Assembly: GCA_032334055.1 (NCBI GenBank)
Contig: JAUOZS010000001.1
Coordinates: 3,558,001 to 3,622,000 of the forward strand
DNA: 64,000 nucleotides
Source of the DNA: Selenomonadales bacterium 4137-cl
GTDB lineage: Bacteria; Bacillota; Negativicutes; Sporomusales; UBA7701
Direction of reading: 5' to 3'
Shown here: one piece after another, positions 47,260 to 58,482 of the stretch
Position numbering within the stretch: position 1 is the stretch's first letter
Layout of the letters: the number at the start of each line of letters is the position of its first letter
Program-made: the position numbers and the translations under genes
The notes under the pieces: model-generated
The model's database searches: none
Told to the model about the DNA's origin: nothing
What the model saw: only the letters and a program-made list of their open reading frames with translations

Positions 47260-49368
47260 ATGAACGCCAGACAAGGGCTGGGAACTTTCGACGGAGTTTT
47301 TACGCCTACAATCCTTACCATACTGGGTGTCATCATGTACCTGCGGCTCGGCTGGGTGGTCGGCAACGCCGGTTTTGTCGGTACGCTGATAATTATTGTG
47401 CTTGCTCACACGATCACGGTATGCACGGCTTTATCCATGGCTTCGGTCGTGTCGAACATCGAGATCGGCGCCGGCGGCGCGTATGCCATCGTTTCGCGTT
47501 CGCTGGGTCTTGAGGTGGGCGGGGCGGTCGGCATCCCTTTGTATTTGTCGCAGGCTTTTTCCGTCGCCTTTTACATCATCGGCTTTACGGAGTTGTGGCA
47601 CAGCTTTTTTCCCGGCCATTCCACCGTCCTGGTGGGGGTCGCAACCTGGGTCGCCCTGACCGCCCTGTCCCTGGCGAGCGCCCGGACGGCCTTCAGGGTG
47701 CAGTATGTCGTCCTGGGGGCGATCGTCCTGTCGGTCGCGTCCTTTTTGGCCGGACCGTCGCTCAACACCGCCGGCACATTATGGTGGAGCAATTTTCCGC
47801 AGGCCAACTTCTGGGAGACTTTCGCCATCTTTTTCCCGGCGGTCACGGGTATTCTCGCCGGGGTGAGCATGTCCGGGGAGCTGCGGACGCCGCGAAGAAG
47901 CATAATCGTCGGCACGCTCGCCGCGATCGCCCTCGGCATGGTCACGTATATCGCTTTGGCATACTGGTTCGCCCACCAGGCCACAGGCGAGGCGCTGCTG
48001 GCCGACACCTCGATAATCCTTGAGCTGGCGCTTTTCAAGCCGCTGATTGTCGCCGGCATAATGGGAGCGACGCTGTCCTCCGCTCTTTCAACGTTGGTGG
48101 GCGCGCCCCGCACGCTGGCGGCCCTCGCGGATAACCGGCTTGTGCCCTTTTCGCAGTTTTTCGGCAAGAAGGCGGCTGATAACGAGCCGCGGAATGCGAT
48201 TCTCGTCTCGTCCCTGTTTTCGCTGGCGATAATCGTGGCCGGCAGCCTTGACCAACTGGCCCAGTTGTTGACGATGTTTTTTCTGACGACTTACGGGACG
48301 ATCAATTTGGTCGTGCTTGTCGAGCAGGCCACCGGCATCGCCAGTTTCCGCCCCCGGCTGAGAGTGTCTTTGGCGGTGCCGTTCATCGGTTTTGTCGGCA
48401 GCATCCTCACGATGCTGCTGATCGATATGTGGTTTACGATCGTCACGCTGGTGGTGATCAGTGCGCTTTATATTCTTCTCGCCAGGAGAGAGCTGATTTC
48501 CCCCTGGGGCGATGTGCGGGGAGGCATTTTCACCGCTCTGACCGAGTGGGCGGCGCAAAAGGCGCTGTCGACCACTTACCACCCCCGGCTGTGGAAGCCG
48601 GCGGTGCTTGTTCCCGCGGAGAATCCCGACGATCTGCGGAAGACGGTGCGGTTCGTGAGTAATATACTCTACCCTTCGGGACGGATGTATCTGCTGTCGA
48701 TTACGAACGGCGACAAAAACGCGACGGCTCGGTGCTACGAGGATGTCCTGGAGCCGTTGCGGAGGAAGAATCTGTTTATCCGCACGACGATAATCAGCAA
48801 CGCCAACGCCGATTTTTTGTCGTCATTGTACGTGGTTACCCAGACCTTACTGAATTCTTTCCTGCCGCCGAACGCGGTGTTCCTGACTGTCAGCGGCGAC
48901 AAGGACAAGCGGGCGAGGCTTAAAGAGGTTTATGCCAATATGCGACAATACAATACCGGGTTCATGTTCCTCAACATCCATCCCAAGATCGGGTTCGGCC
49001 AGGAGCGGACGATCAACTTATGGCTGCGCGACAAGAGCCCGAACACCAATCTGGCGGTGCTGCTCGCGATGCAGTTGACCAGGAACTGGGACGCAAAGCT
49101 GTTTTTGCTGAGGACGATCGGCGACCCGGCGGAGCGGGAAGAGGTGACGGGCGAACTGCAGGCGTTCGTGGAGCATGCCCGCCTGCCGGTGCAGACACAG
49201 GCAAAGGTGCTTGTGGACGATTTTCGCAGCGCGGTGGAGCGGGAAGCGGGCGATATCACGATCATCGGCATGCCGGACGATTTTGACAAGATGCTCGCGC
49301 TGGCGGACGGGCTGCCGGGAACGGTTCTGTTTGTGGCCGACTCCGGCCTGGAAAACGCCATCGTGTGA
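47260..49368 (+). CDS. SLC12-like (cation-chloride cotransporter) APC permease
   Basis: A 702-aa transporter. The first 470 or so residues are about twelve membrane helices. The opening GTFDGVFTPTILTILGVIMY and YLRLGWVVGNAG, and ASVVSNIEIGAGGAYAIVSR, match the bacterial relatives of NKCC/KCC cotransporters in the APC superfamily. The last 230 residues are a soluble domain (for example LRKTVRFVSNILYPSGRMY, ARLKEVYANMRQYNTGFMFL) as in SLC12 proteins. ATG 47260 follows AGGAGGAC. The transported ions are not known. Confidence 0.85.
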   Translation: MNARQGLGTFDGVFTPTILTILGVIMYLRLGWVVGNAGFVGTLIIIVLAHTITVCTALSMASVVSNIEIGAGGAYAIVSRSLGLEVGGAVGIPLYLSQAFSVAFYIIGFTELWHSFFPGHSTVLVGVATWVALTALSLASARTAFRVQYVVLGAIVLSVASFLAGPSLNTAGTLWWSNFPQANFWETFAIFFPAVTGILAGVSMSGELRTPRRSIIVGTLAAIALGMVTYIALAYWFAHQATGEALLADTSIILELALFKPLIVAGIMGATLSSALSTLVGAPRTLAALADNRLVPFSQFFGKKAADNEPRNAILVSSLFSLAIIVAGSLDQLAQLLTMFFLTTYGTINLVVLVEQATGIASFRPRLRVSLAVPFIGFVGSILTMLLIDMWFTIVTLVVISALYILLARRELISPWGDVRGGIFTALTEWAAQKALSTTYHPRLWKPAVLVPAENPDDLRKTVRFVSNILYPSGRMYLLSITNGDKNATARCYEDVLEPLRRKNLFIRTTIISNANADFLSSLYVVTQTLLNSFLPPNAVFLTVSGDKDKRARLKEVYANMRQYNTGFMFLNIHPKIGFGQERTINLWLRDKSPNTNLAVLLAMQLTRNWDAKLFLLRTIGDPAEREEVTGELQAFVEHARLPVQTQAKVLVDDFRSAVEREAGDITIIGMPDDFDKMLALADGLPGTVLFVADSGLENAIV

Positions 49369-49382
49369 TCGGCGGATAAGTA

Positions 49383-49425
49383 ACGAAGAACGGCTCATCC
49401 AAGCAGTGGATGAGCCGTTCTTCGT
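49383..49425. terminator. Strong bidirectional terminator
   Basis: A perfect 19-bp stem (49383-49401 with 49407-49425) and 5-nt loop between the transporter and the Val-Glu-Lys tRNA unit. Confidence 0.9.
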
Positions 49426-49428
49426 GTT

Positions 49429-49504
<76 letters not shown>

Positions 49505-49507
49505 GGA

Positions 49508-49582
49508 TGGTGACCCGTAGGGGACTCGAACCCCTGTTCCCGCCGTGAAAGGGCGGTGTCTTAACCGCTTGACCAACGGGCC
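49508..49582 (-). tRNA. tRNA-Glu(TTC)
   Basis: 75 nt with encoded CCA. Acceptor GGCCCGT; anticodon loop CTTTCAC gives TTC; T loop TTCGAGT. Confidence 0.96.
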
Positions 49583-49586
49583 ATTG

Positions 49587-49662
49587 TGGTGACCCACGAT
49601 GGACTCGAACCATCGACACCCTGATTAAAAGTCAGGTGCTCTACCGACTGAGCTAGTGGGTC
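49587..49662 (-). tRNA. tRNA-Lys(TTT)
   Basis: 76 nt with encoded CCA. Acceptor GACCCAC; anticodon loop CTTTTAA gives TTT; T loop TTCGAGT. First of the three-gene tRNA unit. Confidence 0.96.
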
Positions 49663-49730
49663 ATGTCTGACAATATCAGATTATACCGTAAGCCTGTCAG
49701 CCTGTCAATGGTCAGATTATGGAAGTTTAC

Positions 49731-49754
49731 GCGGCGCACCTTAGGGTGCGCCGC
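49731..49754 (-). terminator. Terminator after purA
   Basis: A perfect 10-bp GC-rich stem (GCGGCGCACC and its mirror) with a 4-nt loop, just past the purA stop. The T run is weak. Confidence 0.7.
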
Positions 49755-49773
49755 GGTATCTTAGGATGTGATT

Positions 49774-52364
<2,591 letters not shown>

Positions 52365-52422
52365 TTTATCACTCCTTCGGGGCAAGCCGCCGGTTCCGGA
52401 CGGCCTGGCACAGTCGACTCTG

Positions 52423-53820
52423 TTACGAAGATTTTCCTTCGCGGGCGATGATTTCCCTGGCCACTACCACGCCGGCGGCCGAAGCCTGGGCGAGGCCGCG
52501 GGTGACGCCCGCGCCGTCGCCGGCGGCGAAGAAGTTGGTGATCTCGCTTTCCAGCACGGGGCTGAGGCGCGGACGGGAGGAATAAAATTTGACTTCGACG
52601 CCGTAAAGCAGGGTGTGGCGTGAGTTTACGCCCGGCGCAACCTTGTCGAGGGCCTCGAGCATTTCGATGATGGCCACCAGGTGGCGGTAGGGAAGAACGA
52701 GGCTGAGGTCCCCGGGGGTGGCGTCCTTGAGGGTGGGCTCGACCATGCCGCGGCTGATGCGTTCGGGGGTGGAGCGCCGGCCGTCGAGCAGGTCGCCGAG
52801 GCGCTGGACGATGACGCCGCCGCCCAACAGGTTGGCGAGTTTGGCAATCGATTTGCCGTAGGTGATGGGTTCTTTGAAGGGCTCGGTGAAGCTTTTGGAG
52901 ACGAGCAGGGCGAAGTTGGTGTTCTTGGTTTTCTTTTCGGCGTAGCTGTGGCCATTTACGGTGATGAGGCCGGCGTTGTTCTCGTTGACGACTTCGCCGT
53001 AGGGGTTCATGCAGAAGGTGCGGACCCTGTCGTCGAAGGATTTGGTGTAGTAAACGAGTTTGGACTCGTAGATGATTTCGGTGATGTGCTCCATGACGAC
53101 GGCGGGCAGCTCGACGCGCACGCCAATGTCTACCGGGTTGGTCATCATCGACAGGCCGAGCTTGGCCGCCTGTCCGGAGAACCATTCGGCGCCTTCGCGG
53201 CCGGGGGCGGCGACGAGGTATTTGCTCTCGATCCTTTCCCCGCCGGCCAGTTCCAGTCCCGCGTATTCGCCGTTTTCGACAATGATAGCCTCGACGGCGG
53301 TGTTGGTACGGATTTCGCATTTATCGTCGAGATACTCGCGCATGCGGGTAAGGATTTCGGTGCATTTTTCGGTGCCGAGGTGGCGGATGCGGGCGGGGAT
53401 GAGGTTGAGGTCGGCTGAGGCGGCGATCCGCTGGATGCGGCGGATTTCTTCTTTTTTGTCGTCGCCGTAGACGGTGGTGGTCGCTCCAAAGTCAAGGTAT
53501 ATTTGGTCGATATATTCGATGAGCTCGGCGACCCGGTTTTTATCCATGTACTCGTCGAGGACGCCGCCGAATTCGGTCGTGAGCGTGAGTTTGCCGTCGC
53601 TGAACGCGCCGGCGCCACCCCAGCCGCAGAGAATATCGCACGGCTTGCAGCGCAGGCATTTGCTGCCGTGGTGGTTGATGGGGCAGCGGCGGGAGGTTAT
53701 ATCGCGGCCTTTTTCGAGTATCAGGGTGCTCAGACCGACCCTGGCGAGTTCCAGCCCGGTAAAGATGCCGGCCGGTCCGGCACCGATAACGACAACGTCG
53801 TAGCGTTTGGTCACGTACAT
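52423..53820 (-). CDS. FAD-dependent oxidoreductase
   Basis: About 465 aa. The N-terminal Rossmann motif is YDVVVIGAGPAGIFTGLELA, and the second FAD motif is FFAAGDGAGVTRGLAQASAA near the C-terminus. A Cys-rich loop (RRCPINHHGSKCLRCKPCDI) follows the first motif, typical of a family annotated as HI0933/'FAD-dependent protein'-like enzymes of unknown substrate. ATG 53820 or GTG 53814 could start it; GAGGTG sits 6 bp before the GTG. A leader of about 100 nt with a terminator-like hairpin precedes it. Confidence 0.85.
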   Translation of the reverse strand: MYVTKRYDVVVIGAGPAGIFTGLELARVGLSTLILEKGRDITSRRCPINHHGSKCLRCKPCDILCGWGGAGAFSDGKLTLTTEFGGVLDEYMDKNRVAELIEYIDQIYLDFGATTTVYGDDKKEEIRRIQRIAASADLNLIPARIRHLGTEKCTEILTRMREYLDDKCEIRTNTAVEAIIVENGEYAGLELAGGERIESKYLVAAPGREGAEWFSGQAAKLGLSMMTNPVDIGVRVELPAVVMEHITEIIYESKLVYYTKSFDDRVRTFCMNPYGEVVNENNAGLITVNGHSYAEKKTKNTNFALLVSKSFTEPFKEPITYGKSIAKLANLLGGGVIVQRLGDLLDGRRSTPERISRGMVEPTLKDATPGDLSLVLPYRHLVAIIEMLEALDKVAPGVNSRHTLLYGVEVKFYSSRPRLSPVLESEITNFFAAGDGAGVTRGLAQASAAGVVVAREIIAREGKSS

Positions 53821-53856
53821 CACCTCGTGTTTAGTCTTCCCTTGGTCAGAAAAATA

Positions 53857-53891
53857 ACTCAAATAGGCGCGGACGTCGCTGCTATTTGAGT
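53857..53891 (-). promoter_or_regulatory. Possible leader attenuator
   Basis: On the minus strand ACTCAAATAG (53891-53882) pairs perfectly with CTATTTGAGT (53866-53857), enclosing a 15-nt loop, and TATTTTT follows. It lies within the leader between promoter and FAD oxidoreductase gene, so it could end transcription early. Confidence 0.5.
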
Positions 53892-53925
53892 GCGCATGAG
53901 GAAATATACGTATTTTCCCTTGAAT

Positions 53926-53954
53926 ATAATAGCATTTCACCGGTGGGGTGTCAA
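53926..53954 (-). promoter_or_regulatory. Promoter of the oxidoreductase-purB-purA unit
   Basis: TTGACA (53954-53949) and TATTAT (53931-53926) with a 17-bp spacer on the minus strand. Confidence 0.85.
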
Positions 53955-54126
53955 TATCAAAATTCGAATGTTTTTTATGCTTGGGCAAAAATCGTTCGGA
54001 TTACCAGGCTGCTCCGAGCGACCCGGCAGAAGGGCGGGCGCAACCCGGTAAGCCAAGGGGTCTGCCGGGCGGGTAAGAAAGAGCAATGCGACAATAATAA
54101 GGCTTACTTATCGTGCAGGAGCCGTC

Positions 54127-54312
54127 ATGGAAGATAATATTTTCGCCATTATAACACGCGCTGCTAAAAGGGTGCTCGTATACGAGCCGCCGCCCAATCC
54201 CAGCCGCTTTGTTCTGGCGGAGAACCCGAACGATGGTCGGCAGCGGACGGCAGGCGCGCCCCGCCCCTTCGACCGGTCGCTGGCGGGGCCAATTGTCGGC
54301 TTTCACCGGTAA
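54127..54312 (+). CDS. Possible small protein, 61 aa
   Basis: ATG 54127, 6 bp after AGGAG, reads MEDNIFAIITRAAKRVLVYE and ends LAGPIVGFHR. It is basic and proline-rich with no known family, and is followed by a terminator. The opposite strand is also open, but with no ribosome site of note. Confidence 0.4.
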   Translation: MEDNIFAIITRAAKRVLVYEPPPNPSRFVLAENPNDGRQRTAGAPRPFDRSLAGPIVGFHR

Positions 54313-54335
54313 AGTTTCGCTCCGCTAAAATATAA

Positions 54336-54367
54336 GGGCAGGAATAAGGTTCAACCTTTTCCTGCCC
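54336..54367. terminator. Terminator after dnaB
   Basis: GGGCAGGAATAAGGT (54336-54350) pairs with ACCTTTTCCTGCCC (54354-54367) with one bulge. It serves dnaB on the minus strand and perhaps the small gene on the plus strand. Confidence 0.7.
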
Positions 54368-54415
54368 GTAATATTTCTGCTCATCTGTTCCGGCAGACTG
54401 CCCGGCGGGCCGCCT

Positions 54416-55753
54416 TTACGCCGGCTCACCCATTTTGGCATGATTGCGGAAGCGGGTGAATTCTTTCTGGAAGTACAGTTCGACGGTGTCGACGGGGCCG
54501 TTGCGGTGTTTGGCGACGATGACTTCAGTGATGTTCTTGTTTTCGGTTTCGTGGTTGTAGTAGTCTTCGCGGTAGAGGAAGGTGACGATGTCGGCGTCCT
54601 GCTCCAGCGAGCCCGATTCGCGCAGATCGCTGAGCATGGGGCGCTTGTTCTGCCTGGCCTCGACGCCGCGGCTTAGCTGGGAGAGAGCGAGGACAGGGAC
54701 GTTGAGCTCGCGGGCGAGGGATTTGAGGGAGCGGGAAATTTCCGATATCTCCTGCTGGCGGCTGTCGCTTTTGCCGCCGGCGCTGCCCTGCATGAGCTGG
54801 AGATAGTCGATGACGACGAGGGAGAGGTCGTGCTCGACTTTGAGGCGGCGAGCCTTGGATCGAATTTCGGTGACGGTCGCGCCGGGGGTGTCGTCGATAA
54901 AGATGGGGGCGGAGGAGAGCCGGTCGGCGGCTTTGACGAGGTTGGACCAGTCTGTGTCTTTGAGGTCGCCGATCTTGAGGCGCTGGGCGTCGATGGTGGC
55001 CTCGGTGCAGAGCATGCGCTGGACGAGCTGCTCTTTGGACATTTCGAGGCTGAAGAAGGCGACCGGCTTTTTCTCTTTGACGGCGACGTGCTGGGCGATG
55101 TTGAGGACGAAGGCGGTTTTGCCCATGCTCGGCCGGGCGGCGATAAGGATGAGGTCGGAGGGCTGCAGGCCGGCGGTGAGGCGGTCGAGGTCCTTGAAGC
55201 CGGTGGGCAGTCCGGTGATGCCGCCTTTGGTGTGGTAGAGCTGCTCGACCCTGTCGAGGGCGGCCATGAGGATGTCTTTGATGGGGACGAAGTTGCCGGT
55301 GACCTTGCGGTTGGCGACTTCGAGGATCATCCGCTCGGCCTGGTCGAGGATGTTGATGACTTCTTCGTTGGCTTCGTAGCCGAGGCCGGCGATGTGGGTG
55401 GCGGTGTTGATGAGGCCGCGCAGAAGAGCTTTCTCCTCGACGATCCTGGCGTGGTAGATGACGTTGGCAGCGGTGGGCACGCTGTTGGCCAGCGAGGTGA
55501 TGTAGGAGATGCCGCCGGCTGCTTCGAGCTTGTCCTCACGGCGCAGTTGCTCGGTAAGGGTGATGAGGTCGACGGCCTCGCCGCGGTTGTAGAGCGCGAG
55601 GACGGCGGCGTATACGAGGCGGTGGGACTCGCGGTAGAAGTCTTCGGGGCGCAGAAATTCGGCGACGCGGGATATGGCTTCACGTTCGATGAGCATGGCG
55701 CCGAGGACGGATTGTTCGGCTTCGAGGTTTTGGGGCGGCATTCTGTCTAGCAC
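54416..55753 (-). CDS. dnaB: Replicative DNA helicase
   Basis: 445 aa. The N-terminal domain opens PPQNLEAEQSVLGAMLIERE. The RecA-like motor has Walker A AARPSMGKTAFVLNIAQHVA, Walker B LSLVVIDYLQLMQG and the arginine-finger region SQLSRGVEARQNKRP. GTG 55753 is chosen because AGGGAGAG lies 6 bp upstream and the protein then has standard length. It is the 5'-3' helicase that unwinds the fork. It follows lonC by 13 bp in the block yybS-gdpP-rplI-lonC-dnaB. Confidence 0.97.
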   Translation of the reverse strand: MLDRMPPQNLEAEQSVLGAMLIEREAISRVAEFLRPEDFYRESHRLVYAAVLALYNRGEAVDLITLTEQLRREDKLEAAGGISYITSLANSVPTAANVIYHARIVEEKALLRGLINTATHIAGLGYEANEEVINILDQAERMILEVANRKVTGNFVPIKDILMAALDRVEQLYHTKGGITGLPTGFKDLDRLTAGLQPSDLILIAARPSMGKTAFVLNIAQHVAVKEKKPVAFFSLEMSKEQLVQRMLCTEATIDAQRLKIGDLKDTDWSNLVKAADRLSSAPIFIDDTPGATVTEIRSKARRLKVEHDLSLVVIDYLQLMQGSAGGKSDSRQQEISEISRSLKSLARELNVPVLALSQLSRGVEARQNKRPMLSDLRESGSLEQDADIVTFLYREDYYNHETENKNITEVIVAKHRNGPVDTVELYFQKEFTRFRNHAKMGEPA

Positions 55754-55766
55754 GGTATTCTCTCCC

Positions 55767-57692
55767 TTATGCGCTGACGCTCTCCGAGGCGGCGAAGAGC
55801 ACGGCCAGCGCTTCGTCAACCGTTTCGACCGGGCGGATGTCGAGGCCGAGATGCCCGGCGGGGATGTCTTTTTCGTTTTCCTTGGGAATGATGATGGTGG
55901 TTATGCCGGCCTGCTTGGCGCCAAAGGCCTTTTCGAACACGCCGCCGACGCCCTTTACCCTGCCCTGGATGGAGACCTCGCCGGTGACGGCGCAGTCCTG
56001 ACGGATGCTCCGGCCGGTGATGGCCGACACGAGGGCGGCGACGATGGCGGTGCCGGCCGAGGGGCCGTCGATGCGGCCGCCGCCGATGATGTTGACGTGG
56101 ATGTCGTAGTCGGCGGGGTCCTGGCCGGTGATTTTGCGGACGACGGCGGCGGCGTTGAAGACGGAGTCTTTGGCCATGCTGCCGGCGGTGTCGTTGAAGC
56201 GGATGCGGCCTTTGCCCTTTTCAGCGGCCGGGAAGGCTACGGCTTCGATTTCTAGGACCGAGCCGAGATAGCCGGCGACGCCGAGGCCGAAGATTTTGCC
56301 GACTTCGCCGGTGGCGGTTGCTTTAAGGTTGACGAAGGGCGAGAGACGGCTGACCTGGGCGACTTTATAGATGTCTTCGATGTCGATGGTGATCTGGCCG
56401 GTCTCGCCGCGGTAGAGGGCCAGGCCGTAGGCGTCGGCGAGGATGTTGATGGCTTTGCGTCCTTCGATGGTGTATTCGCCGATAAGGCGGGGAATGTCGG
56501 GATGGACGGCAACGCCAAGTTTTTGAGCGGCGTTGTAGACGATTTCCTCGATGTGTTTGGGGGTAAGGGGCTCGAAGTATATTTCGGCGCAGCGCGACCG
56601 GATGGCGGGGGTGATTTCGCGGGCATCGCGGGTGGTGGCGCCGATGAGGATGAAGTCGGCGGGGGCGCCTTCTTCGAACAGCTTCTTGATGTATTTGGGG
56701 ACGTTGGGATCGCTGGGGTCGTAGTAGGCGGAGTCGAAGAAGACGCGTTTGTCTTCGAGGACTTTGAGGAGTTTGTTCTGGAGCATGGGGTCCATTTCGC
56801 CGATCTCGTCGATGAAGAGAATGCCGCCGTGGGCGTCGGTGGCAAGACCGGGTTTGGGCTCGGGGACGCCGGTGTCGGCTAGGTCGCGGCGGGCGCCCTG
56901 GTAGATCGGGTCGTGGACGGAGCCGAGCAGGGGGTTGGTCATGTCGCGCGGGTCCCACCTGAGGGTGGTGCCGTCAACTTCGACGAAGGCGGCGTCTTTG
57001 GCGAAAGGGGTGTATTGGAGCTTTTTGGCTTCTTCGAGAACGAGGCGGGCGGCGGTGGTTTTGCCGACGCCGGGCGGGCCGTAGAGGATGAGGTGCTGGG
57101 GGTAGGGGGAGGCGAGCTTGGCGCGGAGGGCCTCGATGGCCCGCTCCTGGCCGACGATTTCGCCCAAAGATCCGGGGCGGAGTTGCTCCATGGCCGATTT
57201 GGTGAGTTTCTTCTGCTCGAGTTTTTCGAGGATGGCGTATTTTTTCAGTGTTTGCGGGGTCTCGACATTATCTTCTTCTTCTTTGAGGACCTGCATCTTA
57301 ATTTCCTGAACGTATTCGCGGTGGCGCTCTTCCATCCGTTCGGCGATTTTCTTCTCGAGTTTGTCTTCGACTGCCCTGCGGGCCATGAGATCAGCCAGTT
57401 CGTCCTCGATCTCCTCGAGGAGGGCGGGGATTTCGTCGAGGGAGGGGAGTTTGTTGACCGTGGGGTCTTCGAAGACGAGCTTCTGGAGGGCCAGCACCCG
57501 TTCGGGAAGGCTATCTGAACGCAGCAGGCCGAGAGCGTCGAGTTTGCCTGCTTTGAGGACCACTTTTTCGGAGCCGATGAGGCCGGAGTAGAGGCCATAG
57601 AGGGAAGCGACGCGCCGCTTGAGCTGCTCAGCCTCCGTGTCGCGAACGGTTCCGGGCCGCTGGGGAATGAATTTGTTAAAGAAGTTCTTCAT
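55767..57692 (-). CDS. lonC: LonC-type ATP-dependent protease
   Basis: 641 aa. A charged coiled N-terminal part (about 1-165, without a LonA N domain) leads to an AAA+ module with ILYGPPGVGKTTAARLVLEE and GILFIDEIGEMDPMLQNKL. The Lon protease domain has the catalytic serine in GRIDGPSAGTAIVAAL and the lysine in GVFEKAFGAKQAG. The architecture matches the LonB/LonC group seen in endospore formers, with the length of LonC. It would degrade forespore or stress substrates. A 343-bp gap holding an intergenic repeat separates it from rplI. Confidence 0.9.
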   Translation of the reverse strand: MKNFFNKFIPQRPGTVRDTEAEQLKRRVASLYGLYSGLIGSEKVVLKAGKLDALGLLRSDSLPERVLALQKLVFEDPTVNKLPSLDEIPALLEEIEDELADLMARRAVEDKLEKKIAERMEERHREYVQEIKMQVLKEEEDNVETPQTLKKYAILEKLEQKKLTKSAMEQLRPGSLGEIVGQERAIEALRAKLASPYPQHLILYGPPGVGKTTAARLVLEEAKKLQYTPFAKDAAFVEVDGTTLRWDPRDMTNPLLGSVHDPIYQGARRDLADTGVPEPKPGLATDAHGGILFIDEIGEMDPMLQNKLLKVLEDKRVFFDSAYYDPSDPNVPKYIKKLFEEGAPADFILIGATTRDAREITPAIRSRCAEIYFEPLTPKHIEEIVYNAAQKLGVAVHPDIPRLIGEYTIEGRKAINILADAYGLALYRGETGQITIDIEDIYKVAQVSRLSPFVNLKATATGEVGKIFGLGVAGYLGSVLEIEAVAFPAAEKGKGRIRFNDTAGSMAKDSVFNAAAVVRKITGQDPADYDIHVNIIGGGRIDGPSAGTAIVAALVSAITGRSIRQDCAVTGEVSIQGRVKGVGGVFEKAFGAKQAGITTIIIPKENEKDIPAGHLGLDIRPVETVDEALAVLFAASESVSA

Positions 57693-57750
57693 CGCTTAGT
57701 CCTTTCAGGGTGCGGTTTAGGAAACCCGAAACCGGCGGCCTGAGATTCAC

Positions 57751-58029
57751 GGCCGTTCAGAAATCCCCAGATGCAAGGCGCACCGGATAAGCAGACATAC
57801 TACGCTTTATCGCTTATACCCGGAAAGGGTGCGAGCGCGCCGCGACGACGGCCCCGGACGGGCCTAGTGCCGGACGCGCCATGAATGGCGTAGGCGTCCG
57901 GCCGCATACTGGGTGCGTACGCTAGCAAGCGCGCTGAGGAGCAAGTGCGCAAGTTCTTGGCGCTTCAGCGCCTGGAACTTGCGGCCTGCCCCTCGCGGGT
58001 ACGCCGCGGATGGGGGTTTATCAACGGCC
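57751..58029. repeat. Intergenic repeat, copy B, strongly structured
   Basis: 279 bp that start GGCCGTTCAGAAATCCCCAG and end TTTATCAACGGCC, with the same inverted ends as copy A. The interior is longer and holds nested hairpins: CGGACGC ... GCGTCCG (57871-57900), and CGCAAGTTC ... GAACTTGCG (57948-57983) around GGCGCTTCAGCGCC. It fills the gap between rplI and lonC. Confidence 0.7.
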
Positions 58030-58035
58030 GGTAGT

Positions 58036-58482
58036 TTATTGGGCGGTGACCTGAACCTCGATTTGGGCCGACACTTCCGGATGGAGTTTGATTGTTACCG
58101 GGTACGCGCCGAGAGCTTTGATGGCATCCTTGAGCTCGATTTTGCGTTTGTCGAGGTCGAGGCCGTGCTGGTTTTTGAGAGCGTCGGCGACGTCTTTGCT
58201 GGTTACCGAGCCGAACAGGCGGCCGCCTTCGCCGGTTTTTACGGCGACGGTGACTTGCAGTTTGGCGATCTGGGCGGCGTGAAGCCGGGCTTCGTCGAGA
58301 ATCCGCTTGGCTTTGCGGGCCTCGTTTTCTTTCTGTTGCTGGGCGGCGTTGACGTTGCCGGCGGTGGCGGGGATGGCGAGTTTCCGCGGCAGCAGGTAGT
58401 TGCGGGCGTAGCCTTCGGATGCTTCTATGACATCGCCTTTTTTGCCGAGGTTTTTAACTTCTTGTTGGAGGATTAGTTTCAT
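58036..58482 (-). CDS. rplI: 50S ribosomal protein L9
   Basis: 148 aa with the L9 N-terminal domain MKLILQQEVKNLGKKGDVIE and ASEGYARNYLLPRKLA, a long connecting helix and the C-terminal rRNA-binding domain (GGRLFGSVTSKDVADALK). ATG 58482 follows GGAGAG. Its start overlaps the end of gdpP by 29 bp. Confidence 0.97.
   Translation of the reverse strand: MKLILQQEVKNLGKKGDVIEASEGYARNYLLPRKLAIPATAGNVNAAQQQKENEARKAKRILDEARLHAAQIAKLQVTVAVKTGEGGRLFGSVTSKDVADALKNQHGLDLDKRKIELKDAIKALGAYPVTIKLHPEVSAQIEVQVTAQ

Noticed and set aside
53886..54306. Open frames on both strands before the possible 61-aa gene
   Set aside because: They cross a clear promoter and leader, lack ribosome sites and show no protein-like pattern.
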